From: Halomonas heilongjiangensis
Lineage (GTDB): Bacteria; Pseudomonadota; Gammaproteobacteria; Pseudomonadales; Halomonadaceae
Direction of reading: 5' to 3'
NCBI RefSeq assembly: GCF_002879645.1
Contig: NZ_PNRE01000059.1
Coordinates: 1-64,000, forward strand
Length of the DNA: 64,000 bases
Part shown: positions 1-8,158 of the stretch, in pieces
Layout of the letters: each line of letters opens with the position of its first letter
How positions within the stretch are numbered: position 1 is the first letter of the stretch
Position numbers and translations under genes: made by a program
Notes under the pieces: model-generated
Database searches by the model: none
Told to the model about the DNA's origin: nothing
The model's input: only the letters and a program-made list of their open reading frames with translations

Positions 1-1
1 T

Positions 2-511
2 CCGCGCTTCACCCTCGGCGGGCTGCTGGGCACCCAGGCGGCCAGTACCGGTGACCTGTTCGCTCGCGACAGCGAGACGCGGCTGATCGCGCTCGGCATC
101 GACTGGTCGTTCCTCGATACGGGGCGGGTGCGCGCCCGGATGGCGGCCGCCGATGCCGACGCCGACGCCGACCTGGCCCGTTACGAGCAGACGGTCCTGG
201 TGGCGCTGGAGGAAACCGAGACCGCGCTCGCCCGCTATGCCCAGGCGCTGCGCGAGCGCGAGCACCTGGTCGACGCCGCCGAGGCCAGCGCCGAGGCGGC
301 GCGCCAGGCCCGGGTGCGCTTCGAGGTGGGGGTCATCGACTTCCTGGAGGTCATCGACACCGAGCGCTCGCGGCTCGAGGCCGAGGACAGCCTGGCGCGC
401 AGCCATACCCGTTCCGCCACGGCCCTGGTCGGGCTCTACAAGGCGTTGGCGGGCGGCTGGGACGACGTCCCGGAGGGCAGGAGGATAAGCGTCGAGAGCG
501 CCTCGCTCTGA
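2..511 (+). CDS. TolC/NodT-family outer membrane efflux protein, C-terminal part
   Basis: This is the last 169 codons of a gene that begins before the window. The protein is the outer-membrane channel of a tripartite efflux pump or type I secretion system. The visible part has the alternating Ala/Glu/Arg heptads of the TolC periplasmic helical barrel (EETETALARYAQALRE), then FEVGVIDFLEVIDTERS, the conserved late helix of NodT-type porins. The tail of about 25 residues is polar and probably non-structural. Its pump partners would lie outside the window to the left. The stop is TGA at 509-511. Confidence 0.85.
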   Translation, partial: PRFTLGGLLGTQAASTGDLFARDSETRLIALGIDWSFLDTGRVRARMAAADADADADLARYEQTVLVALEETETALARYAQALREREHLVDAAEASAEAARQARVRFEVGVIDFLEVIDTERSRLEAEDSLARSHTRSATALVGLYKALAGGWDDVPEGRRISVESASL

Positions 512-650
512 GGCGCGACCGCCGGCGGCCGAGTCTGCGCTACGACAGTCGGCCGGCGGGAGACGCCCGGGAGCCCCCGGCCGGCAGGAGGCCGGTTCGG
601 TGATTTCTTGCCACAATGGCTCTGAATCCACTCGCAATGGAGTTGCCCCG

Positions 651-1256
651 ATGCCCCGTTACCGCACAGGCAAGACGCTTTCGCTGCCCTGGCTCCTTCC
701 TGTCTTCGCGCTGGCCGCCCTGATCCTTCTCGCCGGTTGCCAGATGCAACCCCCGGAGCCCGCGGATGAGGACAAGGTGGCCATCGACCGCATGTTGCAA
801 CTGATCGATGAACGGCTCGACGTCGCACCCGTCGTGGCGAGATCGAAATGGAACTCCGGCGCGGCGATAGAGGCCCCGGAACGCGAGGCGCAGATCCTCG
901 ACCGGGTCGCCGCGGAGGCGGCCGAGGCTGGGGTCGATGACGCCTTCGCCCGGGAGTTCTTCGAGAAGCAGTTCGACGCCAGCAAGCAGATCCAGCGCCG
1001 GCTTCATCTTCGGTGGGTGCAGGAGGGACGGGGACCATTCGCCAGCCCGCCGGATCTGGCCGAGGAGGTCAGGCCGGTGCTCGATCGCCTGACGCCGCAG
1101 CTCATCGACGCCCTGGGTGACATGCAGCGGATCGCCCGGGTCGAGGGCGCGGGCCGTTACCTGGAGACGCGGGCCCGGGTGCTGGTCCAGGACGACTTCG
1201 ATGGCGAGCCGCGCGCCGTGGCACTGGCACCGCTGATGGAGCGCATGGCGCGCTAA
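651..1256 (+). CDS. Secreted chorismate mutase, AroQ-gamma class, predicted lipoprotein
   Basis: A 201-residue protein that should convert chorismate to prephenate outside the cytoplasm. A basic N-terminus and hydrophobic segment end in a lipobox, LLAGC, with Cys30 as the predicted lipidation site. The mature part carries the all-helical AroQ pattern: DRMLQLIDERL, then VARSKWNSG (Arg and Lys of the active site), then EREAQILDRV and FFEKQFDASKQIQ. The ATG at 651 is preferred over an upstream start at 600 because it opens directly into the signal peptide. Its stop overlaps the stop of the convergent PaiB-like gene by three bases. Exported AroQ is usually soluble and periplasmic; membrane anchoring here is inferred from the lipobox. 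Confidence 0.82.
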   Translation: MPRYRTGKTLSLPWLLPVFALAALILLAGCQMQPPEPADEDKVAIDRMLQLIDERLDVAPVVARSKWNSGAAIEAPEREAQILDRVAAEAAEAGVDDAFAREFFEKQFDASKQIQRRLHLRWVQEGRGPFASPPDLAEEVRPVLDRLTPQLIDALGDMQRIARVEGAGRYLETRARVLVQDDFDGEPRAVALAPLMERMAR

Positions 1257-1855
1257 GTCGGAATGGTCTGCATATAACGCCACAGCTGCCGGGCTTGCGG
1301 GTCGTCGCTATGGCGTAACCCGGCGTCAACGCCGGCCTGATCCTCCGGCGATCGGTGCCGGCCGAGCTTGGCCTTGCCATGGATCGCGTCGATACGGATC
1401 CGGATGCCGACGATAGCGGGAAGTAGCCTGTCGCGCAGGGCATCGCTCAAGGTGTCGGGATCAGCGAGCAGCTCGGGTTCGTACTTGGCCAGCGTCCTGT
1501 CGAGGATGTCGTTCGTGGTGGAGGAATCGAGCAGTTCGAGCGTGCCCTCGACGTGTACGACGGCATAGTTCCAGGTGGGCACCGCCGGTTTCCCGGCATA
1601 CCAGGTGGGAGAGATATAGGCATGAGGGCCGTTGAAGATCGTCAGCACCTTCTGGCCGTCCCGGTCCCGCCAATGGGGATTGGCCCTGGCGAAGTGGCCG
1701 TATAGCGCGCCGTACTCGCCTTCATCGCGCTCCAGAAGAAAGGGCAGGTGCGTGGCCTGCAGGCCATCGCTGACGAGCACACCAAAACTGAACGCTTCGA
1801 TAAGAGCGTGGGCCTGCTCCAGGGGCATCTGCATGGAGGATGGAATGTGCATCAT
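1253..1855 (-). CDS. FMN-binding PaiB-family protein
   Basis: A 200-residue protein of the PaiB/FMN-binding split-barrel family, named as a negative regulator after Bacillus PaiB. Seen in sequence: GEYGALYGHFARANPHW near the N-terminus, VLTIFNGPHAYISPTWY in the centre and VPTWNYAVVHVEG, all typical of the family, with an SPEDQAGV segment near the C-terminus. The ATG overlaps the stop of the upstream acetyltransferase gene as ATGA, so it is the last gene of a three-gene operon read leftward. PaiB with acetyltransferases also matches the Bacillus paiAB arrangement, where the acetyltransferase acts on polyamines; that substrate is only an analogy here. Confidence 0.88.
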   Translation of the reverse strand: MMHIPSSMQMPLEQAHALIEAFSFGVLVSDGLQATHLPFLLERDEGEYGALYGHFARANPHWRDRDGQKVLTIFNGPHAYISPTWYAGKPAVPTWNYAVVHVEGTLELLDSSTTNDILDRTLAKYEPELLADPDTLSDALRDRLLPAIVGIRIRIDAIHGKAKLGRHRSPEDQAGVDAGLRHSDDPQARQLWRYMQTIPT

Positions 1856-2583
1856 GCCAGAGCCTCCTGGGTCAGGGGGGAAAGCGCCGTGCGCTGATGC
1901 CCTCGGTCATCGAAGTTGTCCGGCGACAGCCAGCGCGTGAAGGCGCTCTCCAGCGCGGGCCATTCGCCGTCGAGGATCGAGAACCAGGCGGTATCGCGAT
2001 TGCGGCCAGCCACCACGCGGTGTTGACGAAAGACGCCTTCGAAGCGAAAGCCCAGGCGCTCGGCGGCGCGCCGCGAGGGGGCGTTGAGCGCGTCGCACTT
2101 CCATTCGTAGCGCCGGTAGCCGAGCGCGAAGGCGCGACGCATCATCAGTACCATCGCCTCGGTGGCGGCCGGAGACCGCTTGAGGCGTGGCGTGAAGTGC
2201 AGGTGGCCGACTTCGATGGAGCCCTCTTCGGGCTCGATGCGCAGGTAGGCGGCCATGCCCAGCGCCTCGCCGCTGGCATTCTCGACGATGGCATGGAAGC
2301 TCGGGTCGCGGCTGGCCGCTCGCCCGCCCAGCCAGTCGCGGTATTGGGCGATGTTGTCGAAGGGGCGACCGCCCAGATAGGTCCAGCGCTCCTCCAGGCC
2401 CTCGCCGGGCGTAGTGCTCGGGGCAAGAAATGCCGCATGCAGGTCGTTGGCGTGACGGTCGACGTCCAGCGGCTCGACCCGTACCAGGCGCCCCGTCATG
2501 GGCTCGGGGTCGGGAAAGGCGGCGCCTCGCCAGCCCGCTACCGGGTGGCCCACCGGCTGGCCGTAGGTGTTCATCTCCGTCAT
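1852..2583 (-). CDS. GNAT acetyltransferase, RimJ/RimL type
   Basis: A 243-residue protein of the large GNAT branch that uses acetyl-CoA to acetylate a protein N-terminus or small amine. Visible family marks are TGRLVRVEPLDVDRH (start of the GNAT fold), EVGHLHFTPRLKRSPAATEA, the acetyl-CoA binding strand and helix, and ALNAPSRRAAERLGFRFEGVF. The ATG at 2581-2583 overlaps the stop of the upstream GNAT gene, and its own stop overlaps the PaiB start, so all three genes are translationally coupled. The substrate cannot be told from sequence. Confidence 0.87.
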   Translation of the reverse strand: MTEMNTYGQPVGHPVAGWRGAAFPDPEPMTGRLVRVEPLDVDRHANDLHAAFLAPSTTPGEGLEERWTYLGGRPFDNIAQYRDWLGGRAASRDPSFHAIVENASGEALGMAAYLRIEPEEGSIEVGHLHFTPRLKRSPAATEAMVLMMRRAFALGYRRYEWKCDALNAPSRRAAERLGFRFEGVFRQHRVVAGRNRDTAWFSILDGEWPALESAFTRWLSPDNFDDRGHQRTALSPLTQEALA

Positions 2584-3053
2584 GGACAGCTCTCCTCGAG
2601 GACCCGGTCGTCCACCGTCAGCGCATAGTGATGGAACACCGTATCGCGCCGCCAGCCCAGCGACTCGTACAACCCCTGGGCGACCCGGTTCTCTATCTGG
2701 GTGGCCAGCTTCAGGTGCCTGACGCCGTTGGCCAGGGCCAGGTCGCGGGCGGCGTTCATCAGCGCTCGGCCGATACCGCGCTGGCGCGCCCGGGGTGCGA
2801 CGAAGAGGTCGTTGAGCAACCATAGCGGAGCCAGGCGCACGGTGGAAAACAGCGGGTAGAGCTGCACGAAGCCGAGCAACTCGCCGTCCTCGCCTTCGTC
2901 GACCAGCAGGTGGGCATCGCCCAGGCCCAGGCGGTGCGCCAGGAAGTTCCGGGCACCGGCCGGGTCCGAAGGTTGGTCGTAGAACACCCGGTAGCCGTCG
3001 AGCAGCTCACCGAGGGCTTCGATATCGCGCAGCTTGGCATGACGCACCGACAT
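2580..3053 (-). CDS. GNAT acetyltransferase
   Basis: A 157-residue single-domain GNAT protein, first gene of the leftward operon. It shows RDIEALGELLDGYRVFYDQ at the start, LNDLFVAPRARQRGIGRALM with the R/Q-x-x-G-x-G/A pyrophosphate loop that binds acetyl-CoA, and ENRVAQGLYESLGW near the end. It is divergent from the MocR-type regulator at 3136, and the 82-base gap holds a palindrome (3099-3122). Such a MocR/GNAT pair suggests the regulator controls this operon. The substrate is unknown; polyamines are possible because of the PaiB partner. Confidence 0.88.
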   Translation of the reverse strand: MSVRHAKLRDIEALGELLDGYRVFYDQPSDPAGARNFLAHRLGLGDAHLLVDEGEDGELLGFVQLYPLFSTVRLAPLWLLNDLFVAPRARQRGIGRALMNAARDLALANGVRHLKLATQIENRVAQGLYESLGWRRDTVFHHYALTVDDRVLEESCP

Positions 3054-3098
3054 GGGAAGGTCCTCCTGCGGGGTGACACCCGGTCAGTCTGGCGGCAT

Positions 3099-3122
3099 AT
3101 TGGTTCCTCGATAAGAACCAAT
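3099..3122. promoter_or_regulatory. Palindromic operator candidate between MocR gene and GNAT operon
   Basis: Perfect 8-base arms ATTGGTTC and GAACCAAT are separated by eight bases and sit in the only gap between the two divergent units. It ends 13 bases before the regulator start, so it could control both directions. Binding by the adjacent regulator is inferred. Confidence 0.6.
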
Positions 3123-3135
3123 TCCGGGGAAAATC

Positions 3136-4656
3136 ATGGGACCGGTTGTCGGTGACGAAGCGGACTGGGTAAGCGAGGCGCTGGGGCTCGAACTGGCCAG
3201 CCCGGCCTCGGCGCCGCTGGCACAACGGCTATACCGTGCCTTGCGTGCCTGGATACGGGAAGGGCGCCTGGCCAGCGGCCAGCGGCTGCCGTCCTCGCGC
3301 CGCCTGGCGCGTGAATTGAGCCTGGGCCGCAACACCGTGCTGGCGGCCATCGACCAGTTGATCGCCGAAGGCTTCCTGGAGAGCCGACCCGGTGCCGGCA
3401 CCTTCGTGGCGGATGTGGCGTTCGAATCCATGGCCAGCCAGTCCGGCGAGACGCGTCCACTGCCTGATCGGACCGCGGTGGACGAGGCCGAGCTGTCGTC
3501 GCGTGGCGTGCGCCTGCTCGACTTCTGCGCCAGCCTGGACGACCGCTTCGGCGCCTTCGCGCCCGGCGTGCCGGCGCTCGATCGCTTTCCCCATGCGCTC
3601 TGGCAACGGCTGTTGCGGCGCCATCTGCATGCGACGCCCACCCAATGGCTGGATTACCAGGCCCAGGGCGGCGTACCGGCGCTGCGCGAGGCGCTGTGCG
3701 ACTATCTGCGGCTGTCGCGCTCGGTGCGTTGTCGCCCCGAGCAGATCCTGATCGTGCAGGGGGCCCAGCAGGGGTTCGAGCTGCTGGCGCGGATGCTCGG
3801 CGATGTCGGCGACCGGGCGTGGGTCGAGGAACCCGGCTACCACGGGGCCCAGGCCTGCTTCAGTGCCGCCGGTTTCGACGTGGAGCCGGTGCCGGTGGAT
3901 GCCGAGGGCATGAGCGTTCCAGGGGTGCCCGTCGGAGGCGCCTCGCCCCGGCTGATCCATGTCACGCCCTCTCATCAATATCCCAGCGGCGTCACGATGA
4001 GCCTGGCGCGGCGTCTGGCGCTGCTCGAGGTCGCCGAGCGTCATCGCGCCTGGATCGTCGAGGACGACTACGACAGCGAGTTCCGCTACGGTCAGCGGCC
4101 CATCGCCGCCTTGCAGGGGCTGGTCGACGGGGCCCGGGTGATCTATGTCGGGACCTTCAGCAAGGTGCTCTATCCGGGGCTGCGGCTGGGCTACCTGGTG
4201 CTGCCCGATCCCTTGGTGGTGCCGTTCCGACGGGCCAATGCGCGCCTGCATCGCGAGGGGCAGTATCCGGTGCAGGCGGCGCTGGCCGAGTTCATCGCCC
4301 AGGGGCACTTCTCGCGCCATGTGCGGCGCATGCGTGACTGTTATCGCCGGCGACAGGCACGGCTGCGCGAGGCCCTGGCGCCGGCGGTGGCGCGTGGCCT
4401 GAGGCTTTCCGGGGGCCAGGCCGGCATGCACCTGGTGGCCTGGCTCGACGATGAGGAAACCGAGCGGACCCTGGTCGCCAGGGCCGCCGGGCAGGGCGTC
4501 ACGCTCTCGCCGCTGTCGCGCTATTACCTGCGCCGGCCGGGGCGCCCCGGCCTGGTGCTGGGCTATGCCGGAGCACATGAAGACGAGATCGAGCGTGCCG
4601 GAAGCTGGCTGGCGCGCGAATGGGCAGCGGTCACCAGCGAGCGATCCTGCCCCTGA
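3136..4656 (+). CDS. MocR/PdxR-family GntR regulator with aminotransferase-like domain
   Basis: A 506-residue transcription factor. Residues about 25-95 form a GntR winged helix (LAQRLYRALRAWIREGRL, LPSSRRLARELSLGRNTV, GAGTFV). The rest is a fold-type I aminotransferase-like domain: HQYPSGV, the aspartate motif EDDYDSEFRY, and the PLP Lys343 in TFSKVLYPGLRLGY. Proteins of this class bind PLP and an amine effector rather than catalyse. Its position divergent from two acetyltransferases and PaiB suggests it senses an amine and controls them. It may also respond to PLP level alone, as PdxR does. Confidence 0.88.
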   Translation: MGPVVGDEADWVSEALGLELASPASAPLAQRLYRALRAWIREGRLASGQRLPSSRRLARELSLGRNTVLAAIDQLIAEGFLESRPGAGTFVADVAFESMASQSGETRPLPDRTAVDEAELSSRGVRLLDFCASLDDRFGAFAPGVPALDRFPHALWQRLLRRHLHATPTQWLDYQAQGGVPALREALCDYLRLSRSVRCRPEQILIVQGAQQGFELLARMLGDVGDRAWVEEPGYHGAQACFSAAGFDVEPVPVDAEGMSVPGVPVGGASPRLIHVTPSHQYPSGVTMSLARRLALLEVAERHRAWIVEDDYDSEFRYGQRPIAALQGLVDGARVIYVGTFSKVLYPGLRLGYLVLPDPLVVPFRRANARLHREGQYPVQAALAEFIAQGHFSRHVRRMRDCYRRRQARLREALAPAVARGLRLSGGQAGMHLVAWLDDEETERTLVARAAGQGVTLSPLSRYYLRRPGRPGLVLGYAGAHEDEIERAGSWLAREWAAVTSERSCP

Positions 4657-4766
4657 ACGGTCTCCTTCCCCTGTTCGAGCGCTCCCCGGGGTGTGGTACC
4701 GTTGACGGTAGCGACAGCGCCGGCCGAGCGCCTGTCGCCCGTTCCCCATCGCCCGGAACCGCCCCG

Positions 4767-7430
4767 ATGATTCATACGCCTCCCGGCGACCGTCGCCGGT
4801 GCCGATCGCTCACCCTGCCGAACGGGCTCCGGGTCCTGCTGCTCTGCGATCCCGCCGCCGACCAGGCGGGGGCCGCCATGAGCGTCGGCGCCGGCAGCGG
4901 CGATGAACCGCCCGATTGCGCGGGGCTGGCCCACCTGCTGGAGCACATGCTGTTCCTGGGCACGGAACGGTACCCGGCGCCGGAGGATTTTCCGGCCTAT
5001 GTCCAGGGGCACGGCGGGCGCTACAACGCCACGACGGAGCTCGCTCAGACCCGCTACTTCTTCGAGATCCCCCCCGCCCGGCTGGACGGCGCCCTGGATC
5101 GGTTCGCCCAGTTCTTCATCGCCCCGCGCCTGACCGAGTCGGCCATCGTGCAGGAGCGTGAGGTGATCGACGCGGAGTACCGGGCACGGCGACAGGACGA
5201 CGAGCAGCGCATCCTGGGTGTCATCAAGCAGGTGCTCGATCCGGCGCATCCCGCCAGCCGCTTCCTGGCCGGCAACCGGGACACCCTGGGGGCGGCCCCC
5301 GAGTCGCTGCGTCGGGCCCTGATGGCCTTCCGGGAGCGCCATTACACGGCCACCAACCTGCGGCTGGCGGTCGTCGGGGCGGCGTCGCTGGACACCCTGG
5401 AGCGGCAGGTGCGTCGCTGTTTCGCCGATATCCCGTGCGGGACGAGAGCGGCGCCGGCGGCCCATCCGCCCCTGCTGCCGCCGGGGAGCCTCCCCCTGAG
5501 CCTGGCGCTGCAGCCGACGCATCGCTGCCATGAGCTGCGCCTGTGCTTTCCGGTGCCCGCCCTGCGGCCCGACGATTACCTGCAACCCTGGGAGTACCTC
5601 GGGCAGCTGCTCGCGTTCCGCGGCCCCGGCAGCCTGTACGGCCAGCTCATGGAGCGGGGGTGGCTCACGGATATCGACGGCTCGGTGCTGCTGGATACCC
5701 GGCCCCAGGCCCTGTTCCAGATCCGATTGCGCCTCACCCCCGACGGCATGGGCCACACCGCGGTCATCACGGCGGCGGTGTTCGCCTGCCTGCAGCGCAT
5801 CGAGGCGGACGGCATCGCCGATTGGCGCCACCGGGAGCGACAGGCGCTGGCCGACCAGCGCTTCCGGCTCGCGGCGACGACGTCCACCCTGGAGTTCGTC
5901 AAGTCGCTGGCCGACCAGCTCCACCGTTATCCCGTCGCGGAAGCGCTGCGCGGCCCCTACCGGCTGGATGAGTTCCAGCCCCGGGTGATCCGCGCTTGCC
6001 TGGCCCGCCTGACCCCGGACAACCTGCTGGCGCTGACGATTGATCCTGCGGTGCGGGGTGACCGCACGAGCCCTTGGTTCCCGACGCCCTACCGGATCGC
6101 GGCGGCGCCCGATCCCGGGGCCGCCCGATGGGACGGGGCGCTCGATTTCACGCTGCCGCCCCCCAATCCCTTCATCATGGCGATGCCCGATGCCAAGCCG
6201 GGGGAGGCGAGTGCCCCCGTGCCCCGCCTGCTGCGCGACAGCGGACAGAGCCGGGTCTGGTATCAGCCGCTCGCCCGGGCCCCGGGCGGGCACACCACGC
6301 TCTACCTGAACCTGGTGGCTGCTTGCCCCACGCACACCTTGAGCGCCACCGTCCTGACGGAACTGCTGATCGCCTGGCTGGAACGGGAGCTGGCCGCCGA
6401 GTGGCAGCAGGCACGGGCCGCCGGCCTGGAGGTGGCGCTGAGCCGCCATCACCAGGGCATCACGCTGAGGGCCGGCGGCGTTCCCGAGCAGCTCGACAGG
6501 CTGCTGCAACGGCTGGCGAGCTGCCTGACCCGAACCCGGATCACCGCGGCGCGCTTCGACCAGGCCCGGCAGGGACTGCAGGCGCGCTGGTACCAGCGGC
6601 AGCACGACCCTGCGTTTCGTCGCCTGCTGCAGCTGCCCGAGGCACGGCTGGGCCATGGCTTCGGCGACGAGGAGCGCCTGGCCGAACTGGCCACGATGCG
6701 ACGGGAGCGGTTGCAGACGTTTCGGCACGCGCTGCTGCACTCGCTGGGGATCGACTGCCTGATGGCGGGGCCGCTGGATGGGGCCCAGGCACAGCGGCTG
6801 GCCGACGTGCTGGAAGCGCGCCTGCTGACCGGCGACCGGCCGGCGGTGGAACGCCGCCGGCCGCCGATCGTGCCGCTGCAGGCGGGCCAGGCCTGCCACT
6901 ATCGGCTCGAGGCGAGCCACCCCGACAGCGCGGTAGCCCTGTACCTGCCGGGGCCCGATGCCTCGCCGCTGCAGGAGGCTCGCTACCGTCTGCTGGCCGC
7001 GCTGCTCCACGACCCCTTCTTTCACCGCCTGCGCATCGAACGACAGCTCGGCTATGTGGTGCTGGCCCGCTACCTGCCCCTGCACGACCGGCCGGGACTG
7101 ATCCTGCTGGTGCAGTCGCCGTCGCTCTCGGTGGACGAGCTGCAGGAGCAGATACGCTACTTCCTGACGGCGCCCGACGCCCCCCTCCCCACGCTCGACC
7201 CCGAGCGCTTCGCCCACTACCGCGACGGCCTGCTGCAGACCCTGCAGGCGCAGCAGCGCCAGCCCACCCAGCAGGCGGCGCAGTGCTGGGCCGACCTGGC
7301 CACGGGCGACGCCGATTTCCAGCGGCCCCGGCAGCTGCTGCAGGCCGTCGCCGACCTGACCCTCGAGGAGCTGCAGCGGTTCTACCAGGCCCAGCTGCTG
7401 CCCTCTCCCTGGGTCTGGCTGCATACCTGA
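4767..7430 (+). CDS. pqqF: PqqF-like M16 zinc peptidase
   Basis: An 887-residue insulinase-family protease expected to trim the PqqA precursor after crosslinking. The inverted zinc motif is complete: His56-Leu-Leu-Glu59-His60, with Glu137 in EREVIDAEY at the M16 spacing as third ligand. The size and C-terminal half (RLRIERQLGYVV, the substrate-binding arginine/tyrosine segment) match full-length PqqF rather than the short PqqG type. The ATG at 4767 is chosen because the fold starts about 15 residues later; upstream in-frame codons lack family character. It lies upstream of pqqA with a 278-base gap, so it may have its own promoter. It is the only peptidase gene in the cluster. Confidence 0.85.
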   Translation: MIHTPPGDRRRCRSLTLPNGLRVLLLCDPAADQAGAAMSVGAGSGDEPPDCAGLAHLLEHMLFLGTERYPAPEDFPAYVQGHGGRYNATTELAQTRYFFEIPPARLDGALDRFAQFFIAPRLTESAIVQEREVIDAEYRARRQDDEQRILGVIKQVLDPAHPASRFLAGNRDTLGAAPESLRRALMAFRERHYTATNLRLAVVGAASLDTLERQVRRCFADIPCGTRAAPAAHPPLLPPGSLPLSLALQPTHRCHELRLCFPVPALRPDDYLQPWEYLGQLLAFRGPGSLYGQLMERGWLTDIDGSVLLDTRPQALFQIRLRLTPDGMGHTAVITAAVFACLQRIEADGIADWRHRERQALADQRFRLAATTSTLEFVKSLADQLHRYPVAEALRGPYRLDEFQPRVIRACLARLTPDNLLALTIDPAVRGDRTSPWFPTPYRIAAAPDPGAARWDGALDFTLPPPNPFIMAMPDAKPGEASAPVPRLLRDSGQSRVWYQPLARAPGGHTTLYLNLVAACPTHTLSATVLTELLIAWLERELAAEWQQARAAGLEVALSRHHQGITLRAGGVPEQLDRLLQRLASCLTRTRITAARFDQARQGLQARWYQRQHDPAFRRLLQLPEARLGHGFGDEERLAELATMRRERLQTFRHALLHSLGIDCLMAGPLDGAQAQRLADVLEARLLTGDRPAVERRRPPIVPLQAGQACHYRLEASHPDSAVALYLPGPDASPLQEARYRLLAALLHDPFFHRLRIERQLGYVVLARYLPLHDRPGLILLVQSPSLSVDELQEQIRYFLTAPDAPLPTLDPERFAHYRDGLLQTLQAQQRQPTQQAAQCWADLATGDADFQRPRQLLQAVADLTLEELQRFYQAQLLPSPWVWLHT

Positions 7431-7708
7431 CCCCGGAGGGGGCTCGGCGCTGTTGTTGGCGGAGGCGCGGCCAGCGTCGGCATAGGCGTGGAAATTCGCC
7501 TGGGTCGAATGTTATCGAGCGGATTTGACCGTGGTCAACTGCTGGAAAATAGCGAGCTGTTTGCCCAGTGAAAGGATGAGAAGTTGCGACAAAGGGAGGT
7601 CGGTTCTACTTCCAAGGTTCTATACATGCATTTGTTTTACCTCTCTAGCCTTGGCAAGGCAACGCCATCGGTTGCAACAACAACGAGCCAAGTGATCAGG
7701 AGGTTTTC
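7431..7708. other. Gap between pqqF and pqqA
   Basis: This 278-base stretch is less GC-rich than its flanks and holds no convincing gene. It ends in a strong Shine-Dalgarno AGGAGG at 7699-7704 for pqqA. The pqqA-led operon promoter is probably here, but I could not fix -35/-10 boxes or a hairpin with confidence. Confidence 0.4.
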
Positions 7709-7783
7709 ATGCAATGGGTCGATCCGGAATTCTGTGATCTGCGTCTGGGCTTCGAGGTCACCGCCTATGTCTATGTGCGCTGA
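7709..7783 (+). CDS. pqqA: PqqA precursor peptide
   Basis: A 24-residue peptide that matches PqqA: it starts MQWVDPEF and holds the core DLRLGFEVTAY. The Glu and Tyr that become the product backbone are Glu16 and Tyr20, in the correct E-x3-Y spacing. AGGAGG lies five bases before the ATG. PqqE would form the carbon-carbon link between Glu16 and Tyr20 while PqqD holds the peptide. The tail YVYVR has a second tyrosine (Tyr22), whereas most PqqA tails read like YFANR. It is first in a tight rightward operon that continues to the PyrD paralogue. Confidence 0.92.
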   Translation: MQWVDPEFCDLRLGFEVTAYVYVR

Positions 7784-7864
7784 CGATATCCACTGAATGA
7801 GCCGCCGGGAATGGCCCCTGGCCATTCCCGGCTGGTTCTCATGCATATCACCGAGGAGCAGGGC

Positions 7865-8158
7865 ATGACAACGCACCACCGGGTCCGCTTGAGCGACAGC
7901 TACGTCATCAGTCCTACCTTTCTCTTTCGCTGGGAAGCGTCCCAGGACGCCCATGTGCTCCTCTACCCCGAGGGCATCGTCAAGCTGAATGATACGGGCG
8001 GCACCATCCTGAAGCACTGCAATGGCGAGTCCACCGTCGCCGAGCTCATCGACGAACTCAATGCACTCTACCGTGCCGATCGCGATGCCATCGCCGAAGG
8101 CGTCATCAAGTTCCTGGAGGTATCCCATGCCAAAGGCTGGATCCGCGTTGCGTCTTGA
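7865..8158 (+). CDS. pqqD: PqqD peptide chaperone
   Basis: A 97-residue PqqD, the small RiPP recognition element that binds PqqA and delivers it to PqqE. The sequence shows SDSYVISPTFLFRWE, LLYPEGIVKLNDTGGTIL and NGESTVAELIDEL, the standard PqqD pattern. The ATG at 7865 follows a GAGGAG ribosome site; an earlier in-frame ATG at 7811 lacks one. Only 81 bases separate it from pqqA, where pqqB and pqqC (together about 1.7 kb) normally lie. Its last 32 bases overlap pqqE. Confidence 0.92.
   Translation: MTTHHRVRLSDSYVISPTFLFRWEASQDAHVLLYPEGIVKLNDTGGTILKHCNGESTVAELIDELNALYRADRDAIAEGVIKFLEVSHAKGWIRVAS

Noticed and set aside
4563-7424. A 953-codon open frame antisense to pqqF
   Set aside because: It is a GC-rich shadow of the pqqF frame with Arg/Gln/Gly-rich low-complexity translation and no domain; PqqF has clear M16 motifs.
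7784-7864. Hidden or fragmentary pqqB/pqqC between pqqA and pqqD
   Set aside because: Only 81 bases lie here, and none of the six frames shows PqqB or PqqC sequence.
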